Shown: positions 29,886-38,348, counted from the stretch's first letter. The stretch: 38,348 nucleotides of DNA from SIG701 sp045123975 (GCA_045123975.1 JBGVKV010000003.1:1-38348); one strand, 5' to 3'. Numbers and translations: made by a program. The notes: generated by a model from the letters alone, not told the origin.

Positions 29886-30659
29886 ATGCGTATTCTTTGT
29901 TTGGGTGACGTGGTAGGCGAAGAGGGCCTTAATACGATCACCGCCGGCCGTGCTCTTTCCCGCCTGAGAGATTCCCTCGGTGCCGATCTGGTCATCGTGA
30001 ACGGGGAAAACTCCGCCCCCGGCAACGGGATGACCCCCGATTCCGCCCGGGCGATCTTTGACGCCGGTGCGGACGTGATCACGGGCGGCAATCACACCTG
30101 GCGCCGTCGGGAGGTGTACTCCTATCTGGACGACACGGAGTACGTGATCCGCCCCGCCAATTATCCAGATGCGGTGCCCGGTCACGGCTGGTGCATCGCC
30201 GACGCCGCCGGACGGCGGGTGCTGATTCTCAATCTGGCGGGATGTGTGTACATGGAAAGTCTGGTTTCTCCCTTTGACACGGCGGACAGAATTCTGAAAA
30301 TGAACGAGGGCAAGTACGACTGCGCCATCGTGGACATCCACGCGGAAGCCACCAGCGAGAAGATGGCCCTGGCCCGATATCTGGACGGGCGGGTATCTGC
30401 CGTATTCGGCACCCACACCCACGTGGCCACCGCCGACGCACAGGTATTGCCCGGCGGCACGGGCTACATTACCGACGTGGGCATGTGCGGCTCCCACGGG
30501 GGGATTCTGGGCGTATCCACAGAGGATATTCTCCACAAATTCCGCATGAAAACGCCGGTGTATTTCACGCCCGCCAAGGGGCAGTGCGCCATCCACGGCG
30601 TCTTGTTCGAGATCGACGGAAACGGAAGATGCGTGAAGGCCCAGGGGATCGGGACGTGA
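29886..30659 (+). CDS. ymdB: YmdB-family metallophosphoesterase
   Basis: The 257-residue protein has the YmdB/TIGR00282 pattern: ILCLGDVVGEEG (Asp8), VNGENSAPGNGMT (Glu41, Asn42), GGNHTW (Asn69, His70), AIVDIHAEATSEKMA and GTHTHVATAD. In Bacillus it hydrolyses 2',3'-cyclic nucleotides and affects biofilm and sporulation. GGAGG lies just before the ATG. It follows rny, but a strong terminator sits between them. Confidence 0.94.
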   Translation: MRILCLGDVVGEEGLNTITAGRALSRLRDSLGADLVIVNGENSAPGNGMTPDSARAIFDAGADVITGGNHTWRRREVYSYLDDTEYVIRPANYPDAVPGHGWCIADAAGRRVLILNLAGCVYMESLVSPFDTADRILKMNEGKYDCAIVDIHAEATSEKMALARYLDGRVSAVFGTHTHVATADAQVLPGGTGYITDVGMCGSHGGILGVSTEDILHKFRMKTPVYFTPAKGQCAIHGVLFEIDGNGRCVKAQGIGT

Positions 30660-30751
30660 TGACGGAAGTCATCGTTCCGCCGAAAGCGGAATCCCGTCCG
30701 TCTCCAAAGAAAATCCCCTAATCTCCCCCCTATAGTACCGCAAAAATCCAC

Positions 30752-30780
30752 TCGCGCCCTTGTAATAGGGCGCGATTTTT
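30752..30780 (+). terminator. Terminator upstream of galK
   Basis: TCGCGCCCT pairs with AGGGCGCGA around TGTAAT and is followed by TTTTT. It ends the rny-ymdB region. Its loop also supplies the -35 box of the next promoter. Confidence 0.88.
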
Positions 30781-30788
30781 GTTATAAT
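30760..30788 (+). promoter_or_regulatory. Promoter of galK, overlapping a terminator
   Basis: TTGTAA (30760-30765) and TATAAT (30783-30788) are 17 bases apart. The -35 lies in the terminator loop and the -10 right after the T-tract. Confidence 0.65.
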
Positions 30789-30823
30789 AATTCTGTATAT
30801 CAAATTCTCCGTGAGGTACCACT

Positions 30824-32128
30824 ATGAAACTTCGCGATCTGATAAAATCCATCGCCGACGGCGATCTGAATACCGCCTTTGCCGCCCGCTGCGGCATCCC
30901 CCGGGACAAGCTGGCCGAGGAGCACTCCCGTGCTCTCCGCTGTGCGGAATTGTTCGGTGAGCGATACGACACGGACGGCGATCGGGACGTGATGCTTCTG
31001 TCCGTCAGCGGCCGAAGCGAGATCTCCGGCAACCACACCGACCACAACGGCGGCCGTGTGATCGCGGCGGCAGTTTCTTTGGACGTGCTGGCGGTGGCCG
31101 CACCCCGGGAGGACGGCGTGGTACGGATCTTCAGCGAAGGTTTTGGCGAGGACACCGTATCCCCCGAGGAGATCGGTGCGCCGGATCCGTCCCATTTCTT
31201 CACGAGCCGTGCCATCATCGCCGGCATGGAGCGGGCGTTCCTGGACGCGGGATACAAGATCGGCGGCTTTGACGCCGCCACCGTTTCCGCTGTGCTGAAG
31301 GGATCGGGCTTGTCCTCCTCCGCCGCTTTTGAGGTGATGGTGGGCAATATTCTCAATCATCTGTACAACGGCGGTCGTGTATCGAATGTAGAGATCGCCA
31401 AGATGGCGCAGTACGCGGAAAACGTATATTTCGGCAAGCCCTGCGGGCTGATGGATCAGACCGCCTGTGCTGTGGGCGGCCTGGTTGCCATCGATTTTGC
31501 CGATCCTGCCCGGCCCGTGATCGAGAAGCTGGATTTTGATCTGAGCGGCGCGGGCTTTGCCCTCTGCATCACGGACACCGGCGGAAATCACGCCGATCTG
31601 AACGAGGATTACGCTTCCGTTCCCGCCGAGATGAAATCGGTGGCGGCGGCTTTGGGTCAGGATGTGCTCCGCCCTCTCACCAAAGAGGAAATCGTGAAAA
31701 ACATTCCCTCTCTGCGAAAGCAATGCGGGGATCGGGCTGTGCTGCGGGCCCTCCATTTCGTGGGCGAGAACGAGCGTGTGGAAAAACAATCCGACGCCCT
31801 TCGGCGCGGGGACGTGGATGCGTTCCTTTCCCTCACGAAGGAATCCGGCAATTCCAGCTACCGCTATCTGCAAAACGTATACACCACGAAAAACGTGGGC
31901 GAGCAGGGACTTTCCCTGGCACTCTGCCTGACGGAATCCTATTTGACGGAAAACGTGGGCGAGTATTGCGCGTGGCGTGTCCACGGCGGCGGCTTTGCCG
32001 GCACGATCCAGGCCTTTGTGCCCCACGGGGCAGCCGAGGGCTACGCCCGGTTTATGGAATCCGTATTCGGAAAGGGATCGGTATACGTACTCAGGATCCG
32101 TCCCGAGGGGGCCATCCGGCTGGCGTGA
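30824..32128 (+). CDS. galK: Galactokinase
   Basis: The 434-residue GHMP kinase phosphorylates galactose to galactose 1-phosphate (Leloir pathway). Signatures: GRSEISGNHTDHNGG (63-77, substrate loop), LKGSGLSSSAAFE (about 158-170, ATP loop), CGLMDQTACAVGG with the catalytic Asp near 210, and VHGGGFAGTIQAFVP near the C terminus. It is somewhat longer than E. coli GalK (382), with extra residues at the N terminus. No galT or galE is adjacent; the gene has its own promoter. Confidence 0.94.
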   Translation: MKLRDLIKSIADGDLNTAFAARCGIPRDKLAEEHSRALRCAELFGERYDTDGDRDVMLLSVSGRSEISGNHTDHNGGRVIAAAVSLDVLAVAAPREDGVVRIFSEGFGEDTVSPEEIGAPDPSHFFTSRAIIAGMERAFLDAGYKIGGFDAATVSAVLKGSGLSSSAAFEVMVGNILNHLYNGGRVSNVEIAKMAQYAENVYFGKPCGLMDQTACAVGGLVAIDFADPARPVIEKLDFDLSGAGFALCITDTGGNHADLNEDYASVPAEMKSVAAALGQDVLRPLTKEEIVKNIPSLRKQCGDRAVLRALHFVGENERVEKQSDALRRGDVDAFLSLTKESGNSSYRYLQNVYTTKNVGEQGLSLALCLTESYLTENVGEYCAWRVHGGGFAGTIQAFVPHGAAEGYARFMESVFGKGSVYVLRIRPEGAIRLA

Positions 32129-32225
32129 GACGAAAATTTCCCTCTCTGTCACGGATTCGTTAATCGGACGTCACATTATTTTGTTATCATAATACACTAC
32201 CCTTTTTCGGAAAGGATACCTCGTC

Positions 32226-32591
32226 TTGAAAAACAAAAGCAAATTGCGCACGCTTCTTCTTTTGGCGCTGAATTTCATTCTTCTTTTCGCTGTGTATCAG
32301 CTGTTTCTGCGGGCGGAGTCTATGATCGGCACGTACCTGTATCTGATCGCCACCGCCGCGCTGACCATCGCCTACTACGTAATCAACCGGGGATTCGGGG
32401 GACCCATCGCCGACGCGTCCCTTTTGCCCGATACCTGGAGCTACAAGGAAAAGTGCGACTACGTGGAGATGGTGAAAATCCGCCACGAGAAGGCGAAGCG
32501 GCTGCTGTACTGGCTGCTGCCTTTGGTGGTGGTATTGCTGATCGATTTTGCCAACATATTCCTCTTTGACACCCTGCGGGAGATGCTGTGA
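32226..32591 (+). CDS. Small membrane protein of unknown function
   Basis: The 121-residue product starts at TTG (32226), with AAAGGA nine bases upstream; no ATG is better placed. It has two hydrophobic segments at about 9-27 and 36-53, a charged middle (YKEKCDYVEMVKIRHEKAKR), and a third segment at about 93-114. No family is recognised. Its stop overlaps the start of the WalJ-like gene (TGATG), so the two are translationally coupled and may be functionally linked. Confidence 0.75.
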   Translation: MKNKSKLRTLLLLALNFILLFAVYQLFLRAESMIGTYLYLIATAALTIAYYVINRGFGGPIADASLLPDTWSYKEKCDYVEMVKIRHEKAKRLLYWLLPLVVVLLIDFANIFLFDTLREML

Positions 32592-33352
32592 TGATCGAGG
32601 CTTACTCCCTATTCTCCGGCTCCTCCGGCAACTGCACCCTGGTGAAATCGGGGGACACCGCCATTCTTCTGGATGCGGGACGGTCCCGCCGGGCCGTGGG
32701 CTGCGCCCTTTCATCGGTGGGGATGGATTTGCGTGATATATGCGCCGTCTTTATCACCCACGAGCACACGGATCATGTGGGGGCTCTCCCCCAGATCGCC
32801 AAGCACGAGGGTATCGTCACCCACGCCTGTGGCGGCACGGCGGATGCTTTGTCCCGCCTGGATTTTGTGGGGGATAAGCTGACACGCCATCCCGTTCTCT
32901 ATGAAGAGGCTGTCGGGAATCTGACGGTGACGTCCTTTCCTTTGCCCCACGACAGCGCCTGCCACGTGGGATACGTGGTGCGGGATAATGCGGGTGACGC
33001 ACTCTGCGTCGCCACGGATATGGGGCATATCAGCGAGGCATTGCTTACGGTTCTGGCGGGATGCCGCGGGGCACTGCTTGAGGCCAATCACGATATCCAT
33101 ATGCTGAAAACGGGGCCCTACCCCGCTTACTTAAAATCCCGGATTCTCTCCCCGGTGGGGCATCTGTCCAACGATGACTGCGCCAAGGTGGCGGCTTACG
33201 CCTGCCATTTGGGTGTGCGGCATCTGGCCCTGGGCCATCTGTCCGAGGAGAACAACACACCCCGTCTGGCCTACGACACCGTATCTGCCGCTATTACGGG
33301 GGACACCCGTCTGACGGTGTGCGATCGGTGCACGCCGACGAGAATTATGTGA
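32591..33352 (+). CDS. WalJ/YycJ-like MBL-fold metallo-hydrolase
   Basis: The 253-residue protein begins IEAYSLFSGSSGNCTLV, the usual opening of WalJ (YycJ). It has the metallo-beta-lactamase motif THEHTDHVG (His57, His59, Asp61, His62), PHDSACHVGYVV, and ATDMGHIS with the bridging Asp. WalJ-type proteins are nucleic-acid or cell-wall-linked hydrolases found near walRK and rlmH. Here rlmH follows 56 bases on, across a small palindromic repeat. The start at 32591 overlaps the upstream stop. Confidence 0.9.
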   Translation: MIEAYSLFSGSSGNCTLVKSGDTAILLDAGRSRRAVGCALSSVGMDLRDICAVFITHEHTDHVGALPQIAKHEGIVTHACGGTADALSRLDFVGDKLTRHPVLYEEAVGNLTVTSFPLPHDSACHVGYVVRDNAGDALCVATDMGHISEALLTVLAGCRGALLEANHDIHMLKTGPYPAYLKSRILSPVGHLSNDDCAKVAAYACHLGVRHLALGHLSEENNTPRLAYDTVSAAITGDTRLTVCDRCTPTRIM

Positions 33353-33356
33353 GAAA

Positions 33357-33382
33357 GCGGGAGGGGAGACCCCTCCCCTACG
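33357..33382. repeat. Short GTAGGGG-type palindrome
   Basis: GGGAGGGG-AGA-CCCCTCCC followed by CTACG. It is a minimal copy of the dispersed palindrome, lying just after the walJ-like stop codon. Confidence 0.8.
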
Positions 33383-33408
33383 AAAAAACAAACCAAAGGA
33401 AGATTACA

Positions 33409-33888
33409 ATGAAAGTCACCGTATACGCCCACGGAACCCTGGCGGAATCCCACTGGAAGGACGCCTGCGCCGAATATATCAAGCGGCTTAGTCGCCTGTG
33501 GCCCACCATCGTTATCGAGGCGTCAGAATCCCGTCTGCCTCAGAATCCCTCCGAGGGAGAAATTGAGCGGGCGCTGGCCGCGGAGGCAAAAACAGCCCTC
33601 TCGAAAATATCGCCCCGGGCTTACGTGATCGCCCTTTGCATTGAGGGGGATATGCTCACCTCCCCCCAGTTATCGAAGAAGATGGAGGACGCAGCCGCCC
33701 GCGGTGCGTCGGAGATCGTGTTCCTTATCGGTTCCTCCTACGGACTCCATCCCACCCTGAAGCAGAGGGCCGACGCCCGCATCTCCTTCTCCCGCATGAC
33801 ATTCCCCCACCAGCTGGCACGGGTGATGCTCTGCGAGCAGATCTATCGGGCCGCCCAGATCGCCCACGGGGCACCCTATCACAAATGA
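33409..33888 (+). CDS. rlmH: 23S rRNA pseudouridine-1915 N3-methyltransferase RlmH
   Basis: The 159-residue SPOUT-class enzyme methylates pseudouridine 1915 in helix 69 of 23S rRNA as a homodimer. Family motifs are present: EYIKRLSR, IALCIEGD, FLIGSSYGLHP and the C-terminal RMTFPHQLARVMLCEQIYRA with AHGAPYHK. AAAGGAAG precedes the ATG, and the length is exactly normal. Confidence 0.97.
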   Translation: MKVTVYAHGTLAESHWKDACAEYIKRLSRLWPTIVIEASESRLPQNPSEGEIERALAAEAKTALSKISPRAYVIALCIEGDMLTSPQLSKKMEDAAARGASEIVFLIGSSYGLHPTLKQRADARISFSRMTFPHQLARVMLCEQIYRAAQIAHGAPYHK

Positions 33889-33910
33889 CGAAAGGAACGG
33901 ATTCGCTTCC

Positions 33911-35488
33911 ATGAAAACACGCAAAATCCTTCTGCGCACTCTGCGGCGGTCCATTCCCGCACTGATTCTCATTCTGCTCTGTGTGGCCGTCGCGCTGTTC
34001 GCCGACGGTCGGTATACCTTCTCCTTTTTGCAGGGAGACAACTCCCTTCTCCCCTCCTTCTCCTCTCCTTTGGGCGATGAGGGCAACGCCACCGATCCCG
34101 CAGATACCCTGACCCCCGGTGACAAGGATCCTTCGATCCAGGTGGTTCTTCCCGGCACGAAATCGCCCCGGAACGCCATATCCCGTCAGGATATCGCACG
34201 GCTGAGCGAGGCTGTCCGCTGGGATATTCCCGGGGCTATGACCTTGTTGAGCGAGGGATTCTGGCGCTCCCAGCAGATGTATTCCAAAAACACCACCCTC
34301 TTTGCCCTGGCGGGCGGATTCGATTTTACCCCCGCCTGTTTTTCCGATGCGGTGGGAGAAAGAGAAACCGTTCGCTACGAGCAGCCCGAGCAATTCGCCG
34401 CCCCCGTTGCCGTATATGAAACGGAGGAATACGACGTTCCCGCGGTGGAATTGTATATGGGATATATCCTGGTACACAAGGGAGGCACCACCCACCTGTA
34501 TTCCCCCGACGGATTCCATCTGTTTGGCTATTCCACGGTTTTGGCAAAGCCCGCCTACACGCGGGATAAGGACGGCAATCCTCTGTTTTTGTACCGTCCC
34601 TCCAAAAAATCGGAATATTCCTACGTCACCGTAGGAGAAACGGAATTCCTTCCCTCCGATTACGACGACGCCCTCCATGGACGGGGACTGTATTTCGATT
34701 ACTCCCCTTCCTTCGGCCTGTCGGACAATTCCCTGATGCGCCTGGTAAAGCCCATTACCACGATCACCGTATCCCCGGACGGCACGGAAACGGCCACGGA
34801 ATCCATCCTTTGGGCCTACGGCTTCAATCCCAACTGGCGCCGCACCACCTTCCGGTTCACCAATGCCTTCGATTTCAGCGAAAATCTGGCGGCGGTCACC
34901 GAGGAGGACGGCAAGCTGTTCTACATCGGTCCCTACGGATACGTCACCTTCTACACGGAAAAACAGTACTACTATTCCGAGTGGTACGTGCAGGAATATC
35001 TGCTCCCGCCCCTGAGTGCCGGCCCCGAATCCATCGGCTTCTATTACTACGATCACGGACTGGTCCGTGCCCGCCGTCAGGTCATTGACTATGCGGCCAT
35101 GCACTATCGGGACGTGTTCCGCGTAGCGGTGGATGAGGACTTTATCATGGACAAAAACGGCAAGGAATTCCCCATCCCCGAGGGATACGATATCGTTTCC
35201 TACTCCGACGGCGTGATTCTTCTCACCCGGGACGGAAAATACGGCTATATGGATTACACCGGCGCCTGGATCGCCCAGCCCATCTACGAGTACGCCCAGC
35301 CCTTCTATGAGGGACTGGCTGTGGCGGGATTCGGCGAAAGCGACCGATTGATGATCGACACAGCGGGAAATATCGTGATCCCCATGGGTGCGTACGATTA
35401 TATCTCCAATGCCTCCAGCGGCGTTGTTGCCGCCTGGCGGGAGGGCCACGGCTGGGATATTCTGCACAAGATGGCCAAATTCTCCTGA
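33911..35488 (+). CDS. Membrane-anchored WG-repeat protein
   Basis: The 525-residue protein has an N-terminal anchor (PALILILLCVAVALFADG, about 17-35) and an acidic linker. A large extracytoplasmic part contains WG-repeat (KWG-type) units, clearest at the end: DGKYGYMDYTGAWIAQPIYEYAQPF.EGLAVAGFG and LMIDTAGNIVIP. Earlier, YLYSPDGFHLFGYS and KNGKEFPIP look like degenerate units. WG repeats are thought to bind proteins or glycans; the role is unknown. AAAGGA is about 13 bases from the ATG, a rather long spacing. Confidence 0.82.
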   Translation: MKTRKILLRTLRRSIPALILILLCVAVALFADGRYTFSFLQGDNSLLPSFSSPLGDEGNATDPADTLTPGDKDPSIQVVLPGTKSPRNAISRQDIARLSEAVRWDIPGAMTLLSEGFWRSQQMYSKNTTLFALAGGFDFTPACFSDAVGERETVRYEQPEQFAAPVAVYETEEYDVPAVELYMGYILVHKGGTTHLYSPDGFHLFGYSTVLAKPAYTRDKDGNPLFLYRPSKKSEYSYVTVGETEFLPSDYDDALHGRGLYFDYSPSFGLSDNSLMRLVKPITTITVSPDGTETATESILWAYGFNPNWRRTTFRFTNAFDFSENLAAVTEEDGKLFYIGPYGYVTFYTEKQYYYSEWYVQEYLLPPLSAGPESIGFYYYDHGLVRARRQVIDYAAMHYRDVFRVAVDEDFIMDKNGKEFPIPEGYDIVSYSDGVILLTRDGKYGYMDYTGAWIAQPIYEYAQPFYEGLAVAGFGESDRLMIDTAGNIVIPMGAYDYISNASSGVVAAWREGHGWDILHKMAKFS

Positions 35489-35500
35489 TGCGAACATAGG

Positions 35501-35658
35501 TTTTCCACACGCTTTTCCACGGCCTGTGGAAAACTTACCCCTTTTTCTTTGGGAAAAGTGGGGTTTTCCACCACTATATAGGGAACAGCACGCCTGTTCC
35601 GCCACTATATGAGCGACAGGACAAGCCAAAAACAACCGTTCTCGCGAAGTTTTCCACA
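35501..35658. other. Cluster of DnaA-box-like sites and small hairpins
   Basis: Sites fitting TTWTNCACA occur at 35501-35509 (+), 35525-35533 (-) and 35650-35658 (+). Near matches are TTTTCCACG (35513-35521) and TTTTCCACC (35564-35572). Between them are a possible terminator, ACCCC.../GGGGT (35537-35564), GGAACAG-CACGC-CTGTTCC, and two CCACTATAT copies (35571, 35602). They lie in the gene-free stretch 35489-35883, which also holds a structured repeat at 35721. An origin or DnaA-titration role is inference. Confidence 0.5.
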
Positions 35659-35720
35659 AGAGATTTTCTTACCCCCCATTTCCCGACAGGGAATAAAAAT
35701 TACAAACACTTGTCTACGTC

Positions 35721-35796
35721 CGGAGCCAAGGAGGTTAGTGGGGGTTATAGGGGGCGGAAGGAAACTTCGGCGCTTGAGATGGTTCCTTCCGCCCCC
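35721..35796 (+). repeat. Dispersed structured repeat, copy 5 (short form)
   Basis: CGGAGCCAAGGAGG is followed by a perfect 14-bp stem (GGGGGCGGAAGGAA at 35750-35763 with TTCCTTCCGCCCCC at 35783-35796). The stem encloses ACTTCGGCGCTTGAGATGG, the same core as copy 4 read in the other direction. Confidence 0.88.
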
Positions 35797-35883
35797 TGCA
35801 TAGAAAGCCTTGGTCCGAACATACCAAAATCAGAATTTTGCGAAAATATCTCTACCGACAACACCTACCCAAACGAGGTTTTT

Positions 35884-37881
35884 ATGAATACGAAATTTCT
35901 CCCCGTCACCCCCGAAGAGGTCCGCGATGCGGGATACGACACTCCCGACTTCGTCTACGTCTTCGGCGACGCCTACGTAGACCACCCCTCCTTCGGCCCC
36001 GCCATCATTTCCCGGGTGCTGGAAAAGGAAGGCTTTATGGTGGCCATGCTGCCCCAGCCCGACTGGCGGAACACCACCGATTTCAAGAAATTCGGCCGTC
36101 CACGTCTGGGATTTTTGGTGGCGGGCGGCAACATCGACTCCATGGTGGCCCACTACACCGCCGCCAAAAAGCGGCGCGGTGAGGATTTCTACTCCCCCGG
36201 ATGCAAGGCGGGACTCCGCCCCGATCGGGCTACCATCGTCTACTGCAACCGGATCCGCGAGGCCTACGGCGACGTGCCCATCATCATCGGCGGCCTGGAG
36301 GCATCGCTGCGCCGTTTCGCCCACTACGATTACTGGGACAACAAGGTCCGCCGCTCCATTCTCGTGGACTGTCGGGCGGATCTTCTCTCCTACGGAATGG
36401 GAGAGGCGTCCATCACCCGTATCGCCCATCTTTTGGATCGGGGAATTCCCGTGAAGAAGATCCGGGACGTGCGGGGCACCGCCTGGCTGGGCCGGCGCGG
36501 TGACGCTGTCCACTTCCCCTGCGCCATGGGAATGACCGAGGAGGGAGAGCCCAAGGGATACGAATACGATCGGCTGAAGACGGACAAGCGTGCCTACGCG
36601 AAGGCTTTCGCCGTCCAGTATCAGAACAACGACGCCATCTGCGGCAAAGCGATCGTGGAATACTACGACGATCGGATGCTGGTGGCCAATCCGCCTATGC
36701 CGCCTTTGGAGACGGCAGAATTGGACGCGGTGTACGCTTTGCCCTACACCCGCACCTACCATCCCATGTACGAATCGATGGGCGGCGTGCCCGCCATTTC
36801 CGAGGTGAAATTCTCCATCACCCACAACCGTGGGTGCTTCGGCGGCTGCAATTTCTGTGCTTTGGCCTACCATCAGGGACGCTCCGTACGGGCCCGGTCT
36901 ATTGAAAGCTGTGTGGCGGAAGCGAAGCAGATCGCCGCAATGCCCGATTTCAAGGGATACATCCACGACGTGGGCGGTCCCACCGCCAACTTCCGTGGCC
37001 CCGCCTGCGACAAGCAGAAGGAGCACGGCGTGTGCATGAACCGTCGGTGCCTGGTACCGAAGCCCTGCCCCAATATGAAAACGGATCACTCGGATTACAT
37101 CCGACTGCTTGAGGCCATTGAGGCGGTACCGGGAGTGAAAAAGGTATTCATCCGCTCCGGTATCCGATTCGACTACATGATGGCGGACAAAAAGGACGAT
37201 TTCTTCCGCAAGCTGGTGCGGGATCACGTCAGCGGTCAATTGAAGGTGGCTCCGGAGCACTGCTCCTCCGGCGTTCTTGCCTGCATGGGCAAGCCGGACG
37301 TGGCGGTATACGATGCCTTCCGTCAGAAATTCCACAAGCTGTCCGAGGAAGCGGGTTTGAAGCAGTTCCTTGTGCCCTATCTGATGTCCTCCCATCCGGG
37401 CAGCACCCTGGACGATGCCATTGAATTGGCTTTGTACACCAAGCGGATCGGCCTCTCACCGGAGCAGGTGCAGGACTTCTATCCCACCCCGGGCACGGCG
37501 TCCACGGTGATGTACTACACGGGCATCGATCCCTTCACCATGAAGGAGATCTATACCCCCACGGATTACGGCGAAAAGCGGCTCCAGCGTGCTCTTCTCC
37601 AGTGGCGGCGGCCGGAAAACCGGGCGCTGATAAGAGAGGGACTCCTTCGCGCCGGTCGGGAGGATGCGCTTCGCGAGCTCCTGGGCGGACGGAGTTTTAC
37701 CCCGGCGGGCAATTCTGCGAAAAAATCCACGGCGGGCGGAAGATCCGCTCCCAGCGAAAAAAAAGACGCAAAACAATCCCCGAAAAAGGGGAAATTCGCG
37801 GATAAAAAGAGCAAATCTCCCATAAAAAACAAAGGGAAAGGCGGCACTGTGAATGGCACAGCCAAGAAAAAACACCGCTAA
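35884..37881 (+). CDS. ygiQ: YgiQ-family radical SAM protein
   Basis: The 665-residue protein starts at 35884, with GAGG five bases upstream; the frame before it lies in repeat sequence. The N-terminal part (DFVYVFGDAYVDHPSFG, LPQPDW, FLVAGGNIDSMV) is the B12-binding-like YgiQ domain. The radical SAM cluster CFGGCNFC has Cys318, Cys322 and Cys325. IIGGLEASLRRFAHYDYWD and VAPEHCSSGVL are also family hallmarks. The chemistry is unknown. The last ~50 residues are Lys/Ser-rich and disordered, a tail common in this family. Its 3' end overlaps the next gene by 29 bases. Confidence 0.95.
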   Translation: MNTKFLPVTPEEVRDAGYDTPDFVYVFGDAYVDHPSFGPAIISRVLEKEGFMVAMLPQPDWRNTTDFKKFGRPRLGFLVAGGNIDSMVAHYTAAKKRRGEDFYSPGCKAGLRPDRATIVYCNRIREAYGDVPIIIGGLEASLRRFAHYDYWDNKVRRSILVDCRADLLSYGMGEASITRIAHLLDRGIPVKKIRDVRGTAWLGRRGDAVHFPCAMGMTEEGEPKGYEYDRLKTDKRAYAKAFAVQYQNNDAICGKAIVEYYDDRMLVANPPMPPLETAELDAVYALPYTRTYHPMYESMGGVPAISEVKFSITHNRGCFGGCNFCALAYHQGRSVRARSIESCVAEAKQIAAMPDFKGYIHDVGGPTANFRGPACDKQKEHGVCMNRRCLVPKPCPNMKTDHSDYIRLLEAIEAVPGVKKVFIRSGIRFDYMMADKKDDFFRKLVRDHVSGQLKVAPEHCSSGVLACMGKPDVAVYDAFRQKFHKLSEEAGLKQFLVPYLMSSHPGSTLDDAIELALYTKRIGLSPEQVQDFYPTPGTASTVMYYTGIDPFTMKEIYTPTDYGEKRLQRALLQWRRPENRALIREGLLRAGREDALRELLGGRSFTPAGNSAKKSTAGGRSAPSEKKDAKQSPKKGKFADKKSKSPIKNKGKGGTVNGTAKKKHR

Positions 37882-38296
37882 TCTTCTGAGCATAGCGGGG
37901 GCTTCCCTCTTCGCCATCGGCGCGGTCTACTACGGACTTCTTCTCCTTGATTCTTTTGATAAGATGCGCTACACCATCGTCCCCTCGGAGGACGGTATGG
38001 CGCTGACGGTGTCCTACGGCATCGCTCCCCGGGCGATCCCCTATCTGATCGCTCTTGCGCTGATGATCCTCTTTTTGGCGGTGCAGGTGATTGCCCTGAT
38101 CCGCCCCTCTTTTGTGGGAATCGCCGCTGTATCGTCAGCGGTGCCGCTGGCATTTCCCCTGTTCACGGACGTGACGCTGGCAGAATTTACCCGGGTGGGA
38201 CTGCTCCCCCCGGCCGATCTGATCAAGTTTGTTCCCTTCATTCTTGCTTGCCTTTCGTGGGCTATCGTGGGGATTGTGAGAACGGGGAAAGAATGA
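37853..38296 (+). CDS. Small membrane protein of unknown function
   Basis: The 147-residue product has four hydrophobic segments at about 10-32, 60-82, 87-104 and 122-141. No family is recognised. It starts inside the 3' end of the YgiQ gene in another frame (29-base overlap), so it depends on the same transcript. The contig ends 52 bases after its stop. Confidence 0.7.
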   Translation: MAQPRKNTANLLSIAGASLFAIGAVYYGLLLLDSFDKMRYTIVPSEDGMALTVSYGIAPRAIPYLIALALMILFLAVQVIALIRPSFVGIAAVSSAVPLAFPLFTDVTLAEFTRVGLLPPADLIKFVPFILACLSWAIVGIVRTGKE

Positions 38297-38314
38297 AAAA
38301 ACGACTCTGCGGTA

Positions 38315-38348
<34 letters not shown>

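Overview
This window looks like a complete metagenomic contig from an uncultured mid-GC Gram-positive of the class Clostridia, probably Oscillospiraceae/Ruminococcaceae-like. The grounds are strong AAGGAG-type ribosome binding sites, consensus sigma-A promoters, dockerin and InlB-type surface proteins, an rny-ymdB pair, a WalJ-like/RlmH pair, and abundant GTAGGGG-type intergenic palindromes. Both ends run into homopolymers (poly-C at the start, poly-G at the end) directly after a GTAGG-type sequence, so the assembly probably broke in those dispersed repeats.

Layout. 1-3.3 kb: a DUF2179-type membrane protein (-), a leucine-rich-repeat lipoprotein (+) and an AzgA/PbuG-type purine permease (+). 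3.3-9.7 kb: three minus-strand paralogues encoding secreted proteins with a shared N-terminal domain, InlB B-type repeats (1, 5 and 5) and a C-terminal dockerin; each has its own promoter and terminator. 9.8-13.2 kb (-): a small helical protein whose ribosome binding site lies in a hairpin, tRNA-Gly(CCC), citrate synthase, and an exported barnase-type RNase lipoprotein translationally coupled to a barstar-like inhibitor. 13.3-21.6 kb (+): tadA, then a three-gene module (TerB-N/TerB-C protein, DUF2791/BrxD-like ATPase, Lhr/BrxHI-like helicase), then a glycosyltransferase-CsaB fusion, with the first clear terminator after the fusion. 22.3-26.7 kb: a DRE-TIM metallolyase (citramalate/isopropylmalate/Re-citrate synthase superfamily), an AT-rich orphan membrane protein bracketed by near-identical terminator sequences, and a stand-alone E2-like acyltransferase lacking the catalytic His. 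26.7-38.3 kb: an RNHCP protein, a Gly/Ser/Asp-rich surface protein, rny-ymdB, galactokinase, a small membrane protein with a WalJ-like hydrolase and RlmH, a WG-repeat protein, a cluster of DnaA-box-like sites, a YgiQ radical SAM protein and a small membrane protein.

Two things stand out. One is the PglZ-free TerB/BrxD-like/Lhr-helicase module, a candidate DNA-processing or anti-phage system. The other is a dispersed repeat seen in five copies on both strands. It has a conserved AACTTC(N)GGCG...ATGG core, a closing stem whose sequence differs from copy to copy while pairing is kept, and a satellite GGAGCCAAGGAG motif. That pattern indicates selection on, or copying of, a folded DNA or RNA structure. 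All functions are inferred by reading the sequence; no search was run.
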